NCBI GenBank assembly: GCA_017508825.1
Contig: JAFWRC010000139.1
Location: forward strand, 22,182 to 86,181
DNA from: Lachnospiraceae bacterium
GTDB lineage: Bacteria > Bacillota > Clostridia > Lachnospirales > Lachnospiraceae
DNA length: 64,000 nt
Direction: 5' to 3'
Numbering within the stretch: the first letter of the stretch is position 1; each line of letters opens with the position of its first letter. Both the position numbers and the translations under genes were made by a program. The notes beneath the pieces were generated by a model that was not told where the DNA came from, made no database searches, and was given only the letters and a program-made list of their open reading frames with translations. Below are positions 9,519-18,642 of the stretch, in pieces.

Positions 9519-10409
9519 TTACTCCATATTTGCTCCATCCGGAGCGATCATCGTACCGATGCCCTGTCGGGTAAATACTTCCAGCAGCAGGCAGTGCGCC
9601 AGACGTCCGTCCAGGATATGCACCCGCTGTACACCGCTCTCGATCGCATCGATGCAGTTACCCAGCTTCGGCAGCATACCGCCGCCGATGATCCCGCCGT
9701 CGATCAGTGCTCTTGCTTCGGAAGCGCTGATGCTGGAGATAAAGGAAGACTTATCGTTGATGTCACGGTACAGGCCCTCGATATCCGTTAAGAATGCAAG
9801 CTTCTCCGCACCGACTGCCTTTGCTACGGCACACGCCGCATCATCCGCATTGATGTTGTAACTGTCAAAATGATCATCCATACCGATCGGGCAAACGATC
9901 GGCAGAAAATCCTTATCGATCAGATCTAAGAGGATCTTCGGATTCACCTCCGTGATCTGTCCGACAAAACCGATGTCCTTGCCGTCGGAATAACGCTTTT
10001 CCACCTTCAGCAGGTTGCCGTCCTTACCGGAAACACCCACAGCATGCACGCCAAGTTCCTCCACCATGGATACCAGACGCTTGTTGACTTTATTCAGTAC
10101 CATCTCGGCGATCTCCATGGTCTCGGCATCGGTCACACGCAGGCCGTTGACGAACTCTGCTTCCTTGCCGACCTTCTTTACCCATGAAGAGATCTCCTTG
10201 CCGCCGCCGTGCACGATGATCGGTTTGAACCCGACCAGTTTCAGCAGTGTCACATCCTTGATGACATTCTTCTGCAACTCCGGATCTGCCATGGCGCTGC
10301 CGCCGTATTTAACAACGATGATCCGACGGTTATACTTCTGGATATAAGGAAGCGCCTCGATCAGCACCTCCGCCTTTTCGATCAGTTTATCAATATCTTT
10401 TGAATACAT
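9519..10409 (-). CDS. argB: Acetylglutamate kinase
   Basis: The enzyme phosphorylates N-acetylglutamate in arginine synthesis. The 296-residue protein shows the amino-acid kinase fold with KYGGSAM near the N-terminus, VHGGGKEIS, the [10 protein letters not shown] site region and GGGMLPKL near the end. The frame is open 18 codons further upstream, into the end of argJ, but the ATG chosen has a strong GGGAGG ten bases before it and gives the usual family length. The gap from argJ is about 20 bases. Confidence 0.95.
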   Translation of the reverse strand: MYSKDIDKLIEKAEVLIEALPYIQKYNRRIIVVKYGGSAMADPELQKNVIKDVTLLKLVGFKPIIVHGGGKEISSWVKKVGKEAEFVNGLRVTDAETMEIAEMVLNKVNKRLVSMVEELGVHAVGVSGKDGNLLKVEKRYSDGKDIGFVGQITEVNPKILLDLIDKDFLPIVCPIGMDDHFDSYNINADDAACAVAKAVGAEKLAFLTDIEGLYRDINDKSSFISSISASEARALIDGGIIGGGMLPKLGNCIDAIESGVQRVHILDGRLAHCLLLEVFTRQGIGTMIAPDGANME

Positions 10410-10431
10410 AGTTTTTTCCTCCCGAGTGAAA

Positions 10432-11667
10432 TTAGGACCGATAGTCCGCATTGATCTTGACATAATCGTAGGTCAGATCACAGCCCCAGGCCGTAGCCTC
10501 TTCGGTGCCTTCATGCATATCCACAAAAACCGTCACCTCATCTGTTTCCATGATCTTCTTTGCCAGATCCTCATCAAAAGCAAGCGGTGTACCTTTGTCA
10601 AATACCTGCAGTCTGCCTGCCTTGCTTTCAAAGAACAGTTCCACATCGTTCTGGTCAAACTGTGCACCGGAGTATCCCATCGCGCACAGGAAACGTCCGA
10701 AGTTTGCATCGCAGCCGTAGATCGCTGCCTTGGAAAGGTTCGATCCTACGATCGCACGGGATAAGGTTCTCGCATCGTCCTTCGATCTTGCATTCACGAC
10801 CTTTGCTTCAAACAGTTTGCTGGCGCCTTCTCCGTCTCCGGCCATCCGGCGTGCAAGATATCTGCATACGGTAAACAATGCTTCATAAAAGATCTGATAT
10901 GCCTCGCCCTTGTCTGCAATGACCGGGTTCTCTGCCAGGCCGTTTGCCATAATAAGCAATGTATCATTGGTAGAAGTATCACCGTCTACCGTGATCATAT
11001 TGAAGGTATCTTTGATCACTTCACTGAGAGCCTCCTGCAGCAGAGACTTCTCGATCGCCAGGTCTGTGGTAAGAAAACCGAGCATAGTACACATATTGGG
11101 ATGGATCATACCGGAACCCTTGCTCATACCGCCAAGAGTAACCGTCTTGCCTGCGACCTCAAAGGTCACGGCGATCTCTTTGTTGATGGTATCCGTCGTC
11201 ATGATCGCTTTGGATGCCGCCGTACCTGCTTCCGCCGTATGCGCCAGCGTCTTGCTCATCTTTGCCACGCCGCTCACCAGCTTGTCCACCGGAAGCTGCA
11301 TGCCGATCACACCGGTGGATGCAACAGCTACACTCTTCGCCGGTATATTTAATTCCTTCTCTACAGCCTTCGCCGTTGCCTCGCAGGCATCCCAGCCTTC
11401 CTGACCGGTACATGCATTTGCGATACCGGAATTCACTACAACAGCCTGCATCTTCGCACCGGATGCAACGATCTTCTGATCCCACTGCACACAGGCAGCC
11501 TTTACAACATTGCTGGTAAAGGTTCCGGCACAGGTACATGGTACCTCCGAATAAACCATTGCCATATCCGTACGGTTCTTATATTTGATCTCCGCCTCAG
11601 CGCACGCCGCCTGAAAACCTTTTGCAGACGTCACGCCACCGGCGATTTCTTTGATATATTCCTGCAT
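10432..11667 (-). CDS. argJ: Bifunctional ornithine acetyltransferase / N-acetylglutamate synthase
   Basis: ArgJ recycles the acetyl group from acetylornithine to glutamate and cleaves itself into two chains. The 411-residue protein has [17 protein letters not shown] and the cleavage region; the nucleophilic Thr is in MCTMLGF, so the residue before it is Cys, where family members usually have Ala. The second ATG is used because AGGAGA lies at better spacing. With argJ present the linear ArgA/ArgE route is not needed. Confidence 0.94.
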   Translation of the reverse strand: MQEYIKEIAGGVTSAKGFQAACAEAEIKYKNRTDMAMVYSEVPCTCAGTFTSNVVKAACVQWDQKIVASGAKMQAVVVNSGIANACTGQEGWDACEATAKAVEKELNIPAKSVAVASTGVIGMQLPVDKLVSGVAKMSKTLAHTAEAGTAASKAIMTTDTINKEIAVTFEVAGKTVTLGGMSKGSGMIHPNMCTMLGFLTTDLAIEKSLLQEALSEVIKDTFNMITVDGDTSTNDTLLIMANGLAENPVIADKGEAYQIFYEALFTVCRYLARRMAGDGEGASKLFEAKVVNARSKDDARTLSRAIVGSNLSKAAIYGCDANFGRFLCAMGYSGAQFDQNDVELFFESKAGRLQVFDKGTPLAFDEDLAKKIMETDEVTVFVDMHEGTEEATAWGCDLTYDYVKINADYRS

Positions 11668-11736
11668 AATCATTCTCCTATAAAAGTCATCGACTAATTT
11701 TCCCTTGGTTATATAAATTACGGAAAAGCCAACATT

Positions 11737-12183
11737 TTATTGGTTGAATGCCGTGATATTTGCCTCGTTAAGGGTGAAGTCGTAATAGTTCAGATCTTCA
11801 CGCTTTGTCCAGCCGATGCAGTTCCAGAACGCATTGCCGATATCATTTCTCGTAAATGCGATCAGAGACACCTTGTTGATCTGCTCCGCTTTGAGGGCAT
11901 TCATGCAAAAAACCACCATGGCTTTTCCGATCCCTCGTCGTCGGTGTCCTTCCGCTACGCACACATGGTATAAGCACCCGCGTCGTCCGTCGTGCCCGCA
12001 CAGGATCGCGCCGATGATCTCGCCGTCTTCCTCTGCTACCACACTGCTGGTGGGATTACGTTTCAAAAAGCGTGCTACGCCCTCTCTGGAATCATCTACA
12101 CTTCGGATCCCAAAGCCATGGATCGTCATCCAGAGCGCCTTTACCTTATCATAATCCTCGATCACCATTGTACGAATCGTCAT
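11737..12183 (-). CDS. GNAT-family N-acetyltransferase, YpeA-like
   Basis: The 148-residue protein has a clear GNAT core: VAEEDGEIIGAILCGHDG (beta strands) and the acetyl-CoA loop RRRGIGKAM. The pattern, including the GHDGRRG turn, resembles E. coli YpeA, whose physiological substrate is poorly defined. It is the first gene of the arg block, about 70 bases before argJ, and appears to share the upstream promoter. It is not an obvious N-acetylglutamate synthase, and ArgJ already supplies that activity, so a role in arginine synthesis is only a guess. Confidence 0.82.
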   Translation of the reverse strand: MTIRTMVIEDYDKVKALWMTIHGFGIRSVDDSREGVARFLKRNPTSSVVAEEDGEIIGAILCGHDGRRGCLYHVCVAEGHRRRGIGKAMVVFCMNALKAEQINKVSLIAFTRNDIGNAFWNCIGWTKREDLNYYDFTLNEANITAFNQ

Positions 12184-12228
12184 AATACTACACCCAACTT
12201 CCGTTTTTACCTATAGAATAACTATTAT

Positions 12229-12256
12229 ATTATAATGCCTTAGCGGGAAAATGCAA
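12229..12256 (-). promoter_or_regulatory. Promoter of the GNAT-argJBD block
   Basis: TTGCAT and TATAAT on the minus strand are separated by 16 bases, about 50 bases upstream of the GNAT gene. I do not see a convincing ARG-box pair around it. Confidence 0.55.
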
Positions 12257-12263
12257 GGAATTC

Positions 12264-13709
12264 TTAGTTTCGCTTCCATGTCTCCGGGCTGAACAGCACC
12301 AGCAGCGGGAACAGTTCCAATCGTCCTGCCAGCATATCAAACATCAGCACGATCTTGGAGACCGGTGAGAAGAATGCAAAATTCTGTGTAGGGCCTACCA
12401 GCGAGAAACCGGGCCCGATGTTGCCGATTGCAGAAGCGACCGCTGTAAAATTGGTCGTAAAATCAAAGCCTTCCAGACTGATGAGCAGCATCGAGATCAC
12501 AAATAAAGATGCATAGGTGATCAGGAAGATATTTGCCGAACGCAGTACCGCGTGCGGGATTGCTTTACCTTCCATCTTCAGCACCTTCACACTGCGCGGA
12601 TGGCAGAGCTGGGAAAGCTCTTTTTTTACCGTCTTCAGATAGATCAGGATACGGGAGATCTTGATACCGCCGCAGGTAGATCCCGCGCATCCGCCGATCA
12701 GCATCAGCAGGATCAGGATCTCACGGGAAAGGGAATGCCAGCGGTCAAAATCTGCAGATGAAAATCCGGCAGTGGTCATAATGGACCCCACCTGGAAAAA
12801 GGCATGACGGAAGCCTTCCTCCAGACCGTAATGATTGTTCAGAACGATATTCGCCGTGATCACCGCAACCGAACACCAGAAAACTCCGGCATACATATTG
12901 ACCTCTTCCGAACGGAAAGCATCTTTCCACTTGCGCATCCACAGACAGAAGAAGAAGTTATAATTCAGTCCCGAGAAAAACAGAAAGACCGAAACCACAT
13001 ACTGCACCGGAATGCTGTAGTCCATAAGGGACGTATTGCGCACGCCGAATCCGCCGGTACTGGTGGTGGTAAATGCCGTACAGATACTGTCAAAAACAGG
13101 TGCTCCGGCGATCACCAGGCAGACAGCCTCCAACGCCGTCAGCGTAAAATAGATGATATACAGATAGAACGCCGTCTGACGCACCTTGGGTGCCATCTTA
13201 CCGACACTCGGTCCCGGGCTTTCCGCCTTCATGATATACAGATCCTGTCCGCCGGTGGAAGGGATCAGCGCCAGCATAAAGACCAGCACTCCCATACCGC
13301 CGATCAGCTGTATAAAGCAGCGCCAGAAATTCATACAATGAGAGAGATCTTCTACTGCCGGAACAATGGATGCTCCCGTTGTAGTAAAACCGGAAATACA
13401 TTCGAACCATGCATCTATAAAAGAAGGGATCTCACCGCTCAGATAAAAAGGAAGGCAGCCGGTTACAGACAGCAGGATCCAGCTTAAGGAAGTCATGACA
13501 AAGCCTTCTCTTGCATAAAACGCCGTCTTCTTCGGCTTGACCAGATGGCAGATCAGACCTCCGGCGATCAGCATGATACCGCCGCAGATCAGAAAGAGAA
13601 TGCCGTTGCTTTCATGATAATATAAAGATACCACCAGAGGACAGGCCATCATAAAACCGACGATTTCCAGTACCCGCCCCAGCAGATAAATGATCATTCC
13701 GTAATTCAT
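12264..13709 (-). CDS. trkH: TrkH/KtrB-family potassium channel subunit
   Basis: The 481-residue membrane protein forms the K+ pathway of a Trk/Ktr uptake system. It has many hydrophobic helices and the repeated pore loops of the family, for example ISGFTTTGAS, TTTSTGGFGVRN and GGCAGSTCGGIK. It overlaps trkA by four bases (ATGA), so channel and regulatory gating subunit are translationally coupled. It is the last gene of the DUF1294-trkA-trkH unit. Confidence 0.93.
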   Translation of the reverse strand: MNYGMIIYLLGRVLEIVGFMMACPLVVSLYYHESNGILFLICGGIMLIAGGLICHLVKPKKTAFYAREGFVMTSLSWILLSVTGCLPFYLSGEIPSFIDAWFECISGFTTTGASIVPAVEDLSHCMNFWRCFIQLIGGMGVLVFMLALIPSTGGQDLYIMKAESPGPSVGKMAPKVRQTAFYLYIIYFTLTALEAVCLVIAGAPVFDSICTAFTTTSTGGFGVRNTSLMDYSIPVQYVVSVFLFFSGLNYNFFFCLWMRKWKDAFRSEEVNMYAGVFWCSVAVITANIVLNNHYGLEEGFRHAFFQVGSIMTTAGFSSADFDRWHSLSREILILLMLIGGCAGSTCGGIKISRILIYLKTVKKELSQLCHPRSVKVLKMEGKAIPHAVLRSANIFLITYASLFVISMLLISLEGFDFTTNFTAVASAIGNIGPGFSLVGPTQNFAFFSPVSKIVLMFDMLAGRLELFPLLVLFSPETWKRN

Positions 13710-15061
13710 GCCAAAATCTCACTAATATCGTTCAGGCCCAGCTGCGTTGTCACGATGATCACCCGGTCGCCCGCATGGATCTCGTCTTTACCACCGGGAG
13801 TGATGATCTCTCCTCCGCGCATGATCGCGCACACCAGCAGATTATTCTTGAGCTGCAGATCCATCAGCGGCGTGTCCGTAACATTCGCATCCTTGCGAAC
13901 CTGAAATTCCAGTACTTCCACGCGCCCGCCCAGGATCCGGTAAAGGGTCTCAATATTGTTTCCATGCGCATTCTGCAGCGCACGCACATACTGCAGGATC
14001 ATCTTGGTCGTGATCCCTTTGGGGCTCACAACCGCGCCGATGGGCAGATCCGCCAGCACTTCATCAAAAGAGATCGTATTCAGCCTGGTAATGGTCTTGG
14101 CATTTCCTACCTTACTGCAGAACATGGAAAGCACCATATTTTCTTCGTCCAGATCCGTCAGGGAAACCACCGCATCCTTTTCCGTGATGCCTTCCTCCAT
14201 CAGGAGCTGACGATCCGTCGCATTGCCGTTGATGATCATCGCTTTAGGCAGCTGCTCGCTCAACGCCTCACAGCGGCTGTGGTCGATCTCGATGATCTTG
14301 ACATCGATTGGCAGATCAGAAAGCTTCTCGGCCAGATAATAGGCCGTCGTTCCACCACCCGCAATGAGCACTGAACGGATCGGTTTTGAAGGGATGCCGA
14401 TCTTCGGGAGCAGTTTATGGATCTCCCTGGTGCGGGCGATCACGTACATATCATCGCCCCCCTTCAGTACCGTATGACCGTTGGGGATGATCACCTGCTT
14501 TTCACGCTCGATGGCCGTGATCAGGAAGGAATGACCGGTATGATTGGCAAAATCATAGACCGTCATATCATGGATCGGACTGTCCTTCGGGATCGGCAAC
14601 CGGATCAGATCGATCTGCCCTTTGGCAAATGTCGTGATATCCAGCGCACTGGGTACCTCGATCAGTTTCGCGATATTCTCGGCGCATGCAAGCTCCGGAT
14701 TGATCGTCATAGACAGCCCGAATTCATCCGTCAGATAGCCGATCTCTTCATTGTAGATCGGGTTACGCACACGCGCGATAGCATGACGGCTGCCCGCCTT
14801 TTTCGCCATCAGACAGCACAGCAGGTTCACTTCGTCCTGTCCGGTGACCGCCACCATAAAGTCGCAGTCTCTGGCGCCTGCCTCTAACTGCACGCGGTAG
14901 GAAGTACCGTTGCCTTCTACGCCCTGTACATCCAGGACCGCCAGGGTGCGCTCCAGTTTATCTGCATTGGTATCAATGATCGTGATATCGTGTTTTTCTT
15001 CCGCTAACTGTTTTGCCAGGTCATATCCCACCCGGCCACAGCCGACAATGATGATCTTCAT
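13706..15061 (-). CDS. trkA: TrkA potassium uptake regulatory subunit
   Basis: The 451-residue protein has two tandem RCK modules. Each has a Rossmann NAD-binding half (GCGRVGYDLA at the N-terminus and AGGGTTAYYLAE near residue 235) followed by a TrkA-C domain, as in long enterobacterial TrkA rather than the short KtrA. It sits on the cytoplasmic face of TrkH and gates it in response to nucleotides. It starts nine bases after the DUF1294 gene and overlaps trkH by four bases. Confidence 0.94.
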   Translation of the reverse strand: MKIIIVGCGRVGYDLAKQLAEEKHDITIIDTNADKLERTLAVLDVQGVEGNGTSYRVQLEAGARDCDFMVAVTGQDEVNLLCCLMAKKAGSRHAIARVRNPIYNEEIGYLTDEFGLSMTINPELACAENIAKLIEVPSALDITTFAKGQIDLIRLPIPKDSPIHDMTVYDFANHTGHSFLITAIEREKQVIIPNGHTVLKGGDDMYVIARTREIHKLLPKIGIPSKPIRSVLIAGGGTTAYYLAEKLSDLPIDVKIIEIDHSRCEALSEQLPKAMIINGNATDRQLLMEEGITEKDAVVSLTDLDEENMVLSMFCSKVGNAKTITRLNTISFDEVLADLPIGAVVSPKGITTKMILQYVRALQNAHGNNIETLYRILGGRVEVLEFQVRKDANVTDTPLMDLQLKNNLLVCAIMRGGEIITPGGKDEIHAGDRVIIVTTQLGLNDISEILA

Positions 15062-15070
15062 ATTCTGCCC

Positions 15071-15361
15071 TTACATAATTACTATATTGCCTGCTCCGAT
15101 CAGATATGCCCCGCCGATCAGATGAAGAGCGAGGATCACCGGAAAGCCATACCGGAAATACCAGTGTTTGGTCTTATGCCGGAACAGGTGCATCGCGATA
15201 AATCCTCCGAAACTGCCGCCCAGGATCACCAGAAGAAAAAGAACGGCCTCCGGAATGCGCCAGGCGTGGTGCGCAGCTTTCCACTTATCCACGCCCATCG
15301 CCGTAAATGCTGCTATATTCAAAACCGCCAGATAGGCGATAATTATCTGTATCACATTCAT
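15071..15361 (-). CDS. DUF1294 membrane protein
   Basis: This 96-residue protein has three or four hydrophobic helices and the DUF1294 signature: a MGVDKWKA-type segment after helix 1, RIPEAVLF, GGSFGGFIAMHLFRHKTKH and a final helix. Function is unknown; related domains are often fused to cold-shock domains, but none is present. It starts 11 bases after the argG terminator and has no clear ribosome binding site, so its start is less certain. trkA follows after nine bases. Confidence 0.8.
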   Translation of the reverse strand: MNVIQIIIAYLAVLNIAAFTAMGVDKWKAAHHAWRIPEAVLFLLVILGGSFGGFIAMHLFRHKTKHWYFRYGFPVILALHLIGGAYLIGAGNIVIM

Positions 15362-15371
15362 ATTTATGTAG

Positions 15372-15417
15372 AAAAGGGCAGGACGACCCGAAGAAAAACT
15401 CTACAGGTCATCCTGCC
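15372..15417 (-). terminator. Intrinsic terminator after argG
   Basis: On the minus strand a 12-bp stem (GGCAGGATGACC against GGTCGTCCTGCC, one G-T pair) closes an 17-base loop and is followed by CTTTTC. It lies 17 bases past the argG stop. Confidence 0.75.
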
Positions 15418-15433
15418 TCATAAGCCTATACTA

Positions 15434-16651
15434 TTATTTGTTCAGTTCCTGATGCTTCATGCCGCGTACTTTGCTGGCCAGACCAAAGAGGTTGATAAAG
15501 CCCTCTGCATCATGATGGTCATACAGATCACCGGTCGTAAAGGAAGCGATGCTCTCATTGTACAGAGAATACGGAGAGGTCTCGCCTGCCTTGATGATAT
15601 TGCCCTTGTAGAGCTTAAACTTCACTTCACCGGTCACATACTTCTGTGTGCTCTCGATGAATGCCTGTACCGCTTCGCGCAGCGGTGTGAACCACTTGCC
15701 TTCGTATACGATCTGTGCGAACAGATTGCCCATATCCAGCTTGGTCTTGGTGGTCTCGCGATCCAGGATCAGCTCTTCCAGCTGCTGGTGCGCTTCGTAC
15801 AGAATGGTTCCGCCCGGGGTCTCATATACGCCGCGGCTCTTCATACCAACCACGCGGTTCTCAACGATATCGATGATACCGATGCCGTGCTTGCCGCCCA
15901 GCTCGTTCAGCTTGCGGATCACGTCGGATACTTTCATCTTCTCGCCGTTAACTGCGGTCGGAATACCTTTCTCGAAGGAAATGCTAACGAACTCACCCTC
16001 GTCCGGAGCCTTTTCCGGAGTCGTGCCCAGTACCAGCAGGTGATCATAGTTCGGCATATTTGCCGGATCTTCCAGTTCCAGACCTTCATGGCTGATGTGC
16101 CACAGGTTACGGTCACGGCTGTAGCTGGAATCTGCGGAGAACGGCAGGTCGATGCCGTGTGCCTTGCAGTATTCGATCTCGGACTCACGGGAATCCATGG
16201 TCCACTTGTCATTACGCCATGCAGCGATGATCTTGATGTCCGGAGCCAGAGCCTTGATGCCCAGCTCGAAACGGATCTGGTCGTTGCCCTTACCGGTAGC
16301 GCCGTGGCAGATGGCTGCAGCATTCTCTTTACGTGCGATCTCTACCAGCTTCTTAGCGATCAGCGGACGAGCCATAGAGGTACCCAGAAGATACTTGTTC
16401 TCATATACGGCATGTGCCTGTACACAGGGAACGATATACTCGTCTGCAAACTCATCGGTCACATCCAGGATGTACAGTTTCTCAGCGCCGCAGAACTTTG
16501 CGCGCTCTTCCAAACCGTCCAGCTCCTCTGCCTGACCGCAGTCAATGCAGACACAAACAACTTCGTAGTCAAAATTCTCTTTCAGCCACGGAATGATGGC
16601 GGTAGTATCCAGACCGCCGGAATAAGCAAGGATTACTTTTTCTTTTGCCAT
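15434..16651 (-). CDS. argG: Argininosuccinate synthase
   Basis: ArgG joins citrulline and aspartate using ATP. The 405-residue protein opens with the PP-loop AYSGGLDTTA and contains the conserved CHGATGKGNDQIRFE segment and SADSSYSRDRN. The frame is open 13 codons upstream, but the ATG used has AGAGGAAC seven bases before it and begins with the family's usual MAKEKVILAYSGG. It is transcribed alone, with its own promoter and terminator, apart from the argJBD block. argF and argH are not in the window. Confidence 0.96.
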   Translation of the reverse strand: MAKEKVILAYSGGLDTTAIIPWLKENFDYEVVCVCIDCGQAEELDGLEERAKFCGAEKLYILDVTDEFADEYIVPCVQAHAVYENKYLLGTSMARPLIAKKLVEIARKENAAAICHGATGKGNDQIRFELGIKALAPDIKIIAAWRNDKWTMDSRESEIEYCKAHGIDLPFSADSSYSRDRNLWHISHEGLELEDPANMPNYDHLLVLGTTPEKAPDEGEFVSISFEKGIPTAVNGEKMKVSDVIRKLNELGGKHGIGIIDIVENRVVGMKSRGVYETPGGTILYEAHQQLEELILDRETTKTKLDMGNLFAQIVYEGKWFTPLREAVQAFIESTQKYVTGEVKFKLYKGNIIKAGETSPYSLYNESIASFTTGDLYDHHDAEGFINLFGLASKVRGMKHQELNK

Positions 16652-16702
16652 GATCTGTTCCTCTCTTTTCTTTAATATATGGTTTTCCAAAAATCAACGT
16701 AA

Positions 16703-16731
16703 ACTATACAACAAATACAGCGGCTTGGCAA
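16703..16731 (-). promoter_or_regulatory. Promoter of argG
   Basis: TTGCCA and TATAGT on the minus strand with a 17-base spacer, about 45 bases before the argG start. No T-box or other leader structure fits in the short interval. Confidence 0.65.
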
Positions 16732-16734
16732 GTA

Positions 16735-17112
16735 TTATCCCAGATATGCGATCACTTCTACTTCACAGAGCACACCCTTCGGCAGGCTTTTCACTGCTAC
16801 GCAGCTTCTTGCCGGCTTCTCGGTGAAATACTTTTCATATACCGCATTAAATGCCGCAAAGTCTCCCATATCCGCCAGGAAGCAGGTGGTCTTTACCACA
16901 CTTGCATAATCCGTGCCGGCTGCCTTTAAGATCTCACCCACATTTTTGATGGCCTGCTCCGCCTGTGCCTCGATACCCTCTGCTTCTACATTTCCGGTAG
17001 CCGGATTGATGGGGATCTGGCCGGATGCATACAGGGTATCCCCTGCTATTTTTGCCTGTGAATACGGTCCGATCGCTGCCGGCGCCTTGTCTGTACTGAT
17101 CGTCTTGATCAT
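16735..17112 (-). CDS. ridA: RidA-family enamine/imine deaminase (copy 1)
   Basis: RidA proteins hydrolyse reactive enamine and imine intermediates such as 2-aminoacrylate made by PLP enzymes. The 125-residue protein has the family pattern GPYSQA, LYASGQIP, the segment with the key Arg (EKPARSCV) and the C-terminal CEVEVIAYLG with the conserved Glu. It is 121/125 identical to the second copy at 22900-23277, while many codons differ synonymously. It follows the 78-residue partner gene by about 90 bases and ends just before the argG promoter. Confidence 0.93.
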   Translation of the reverse strand: MIKTISTDKAPAAIGPYSQAKIAGDTLYASGQIPINPATGNVEAEGIEAQAEQAIKNVGEILKAAGTDYASVVKTTCFLADMGDFAAFNAVYEKYFTEKPARSCVAVKSLPKGVLCEVEVIAYLG

Positions 17113-17202
17113 GATCTGTTCCTCCTCTTTTAGTTTAGTTATCTGTTTAATTATCTGTAACTGTTCAGAACCTTACGTTTCTTCCGGTTACAATATATTT
17201 AC

Positions 17203-17439
17203 TTATTTCCCGTCATCAAACTGAACGGTCACATAAAACCCTCTGGGGGTTTCTTCCACTTTTTCCACCACGCCCTCGGTCACATACAGCCGGTCTTTCA
17301 GTTTGAAATTTGCCGACATTGCGAGAGACGGGTCGATCACGTAATAGTAACTGCCGGGCAATAAACCCTCGGTCACCGTCACTTTCTGCCCTGCCTCCAG
17401 AAGCCCCGGGCGTTCCATCTTGAAATCCATTGTGCGCAT
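17203..17439 (-). CDS. 78-residue conserved protein paired with RidA (copy 1)
   Basis: The product is small, soluble and probably all-beta; I do not recognise the family. Visible landmarks are MDFKMERPGLLEAGQKV, GSYYYVIDP and a C-terminal FDDGK. The ATG chosen has GGAG eight bases upstream; the frame extends six codons further without a better site. It differs at only three positions from the copy at 23315-23551 and, like it, is followed directly by a ridA gene, so the two genes were duplicated as a unit. The invariant pairing suggests a linked function with RidA. Confidence 0.75.
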   Translation of the reverse strand: MRTMDFKMERPGLLEAGQKVTVTEGLLPGSYYYVIDPSLAMSANFKLKDRLYVTEGVVEKVEETPRGFYVTVQFDDGK

Positions 17440-17478
17440 ATCTGCTACTCCTGTCACATCAATTCAAAGAATGCGGAT

Positions 17479-17508
17479 TTTATATTCTCATCTGAATAAT
17501 GCTGTCAA
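17479..17508 (-). promoter_or_regulatory. Promoter of RidA cassette copy 1
   Basis: TTGACA and TATAAA separated by 18 bases on the minus strand, overlapping the last codons of the HAD gene. The cassette can thus be transcribed apart from the rib operon. Confidence 0.5.
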
Positions 17509-18135
17509 TTCGGAAATATCCCCGATCCGGATATCTGCCGCATCCAGTTCTCCGGGTAATGCAAAACCGTAAGTACAGCCGACGGATCGCAGCCCATGCA
17601 CCAGTGCCGTTCTGATATCCTTATCCCGGTCTCCGATGATCACATATTCGCCCGGATACTGCTCCCGGATCTTCCGAAAGATATCCTCCTTCGGAATAAA
17701 GTCATATGCCTCCGCCACATAATAATCGTCGATCACTTCGTCCAGTGAAAAGGCTTTCCGGTGCGCATCCATATAGGAGATCCGGCAGTTGGAAAGGATC
17801 AGTAAATGATAGCCTCTCTCTTTTAACTCCCGCAAGGTCTGCATGGCGTGATCATATAATACCGCGCGGCCTTCCAGCACATACTCGTCCATAGCTGTGC
17901 CGATGATATTACCGCAGATCTCTTTGATCTCTTCCGGCAGATCTGGCCGGAAGGTCTCCCACATTTCATGCTTCGTCATCCCCAGATAGATGCTGGTCTC
18001 ATCATCGGTATATGCACGCTCCGGTGCCAGTTTATGCTCCACCAGATATGCATACGCACTTCGAAAGGCTTCCCCGTAGAGATGCTTCGTGTTGTGGATC
18101 GTTCCGTCGTAATCAAAGATCAGCGTCCGGATCAT
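17488..18135 (-). CDS. HAD-superfamily phosphatase, candidate riboflavin-pathway phosphatase
   Basis: The 215-residue protein has HAD motif I FDYDGTIHNT (nucleophile Asp8, acid/base Asp10), motif II LILSN, a motif III lysine near IPKED, and motif IV IGDRDKD. A helical cap between motifs I and II places it in subclass IA, like phosphoglycolate phosphatase and E. coli YigB. It starts three bases after the ribH stop. The dephosphorylation step between RibD and RibH is done by assorted HAD enzymes in other bacteria, so the position makes this a candidate, but sequence alone does not fix the substrate. Confidence 0.88.
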   Translation of the reverse strand: MIRTLIFDYDGTIHNTKHLYGEAFRSAYAYLVEHKLAPERAYTDDETSIYLGMTKHEMWETFRPDLPEEIKEICGNIIGTAMDEYVLEGRAVLYDHAMQTLRELKERGYHLLILSNCRISYMDAHRKAFSLDEVIDDYYVAEAYDFIPKEDIFRKIREQYPGEYVIIGDRDKDIRTALVHGLRSVGCTYGFALPGELDAADIRIGDISELTALFR

Positions 18136-18138
18136 GGA

Positions 18139-18609
18139 TTAAACCAGCTCCAGTGCATTCACCATTTCAATGGCTGCCAACGCACAGTCGTAGCCTTTAT
18201 TGCCGGCCTTGGAACCGGCACGCTCGATCGCCTGCTCGATGTTCTCTGTCGTGATCACACCGAAGAGTACCGGCTTGTTTGCGGAAAGAGATACGCTTGC
18301 AATGCCCTTGGACACTTCTGCGCATACATAATCATAATGTGTTGTGGATCCGCGGATCACCGCACCTACCGCGATCACGGCGTCGTACTTGTCGGACTCT
18401 GCCATCTTCTTGGCAGCCAGCGGGATCTCAAATGCACCCGGTACCCACATTGCGGAAATGTTCTTTTCCTCCACGCCGTGACGCACCAGTCCATCTACTG
18501 CACCATCCAGCAGCTTCTGTACGATAAAGCTGTTGAAGCGGGATGCCACGATACCCACACGCAATCCCTTTTTGGCAACTACATTTCCTTCGATCAGATT
18601 GATACTCAT
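18139..18609 (-). CDS. ribH: 6,7-dimethyl-8-ribityllumazine synthase
   Basis: RibH condenses the ribityl-aminouracil with dihydroxybutanone phosphate; subunits usually assemble as pentamers or icosahedral 60-mers. The 156-residue protein shows [46 protein letters not shown] (with the catalytic His region) and [17 protein letters not shown]. The ATG chosen has AAGGAGAT seven bases upstream; the ten extra upstream codons lack a site. It is the fourth gene of the rib operon. Confidence 0.96.
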   Translation of the reverse strand: MSINLIEGNVVAKKGLRVGIVASRFNSFIVQKLLDGAVDGLVRHGVEEKNISAMWVPGAFEIPLAAKKMAESDKYDAVIAVGAVIRGSTTHYDYVCAEVSKGIASVSLSANKPVLFGVITTENIEQAIERAGSKAGNKGYDCALAAIEMVNALELV

Positions 18610-18642
18610 TGTTTTATCTCCTTTACTGTTTTTTATCATGAT

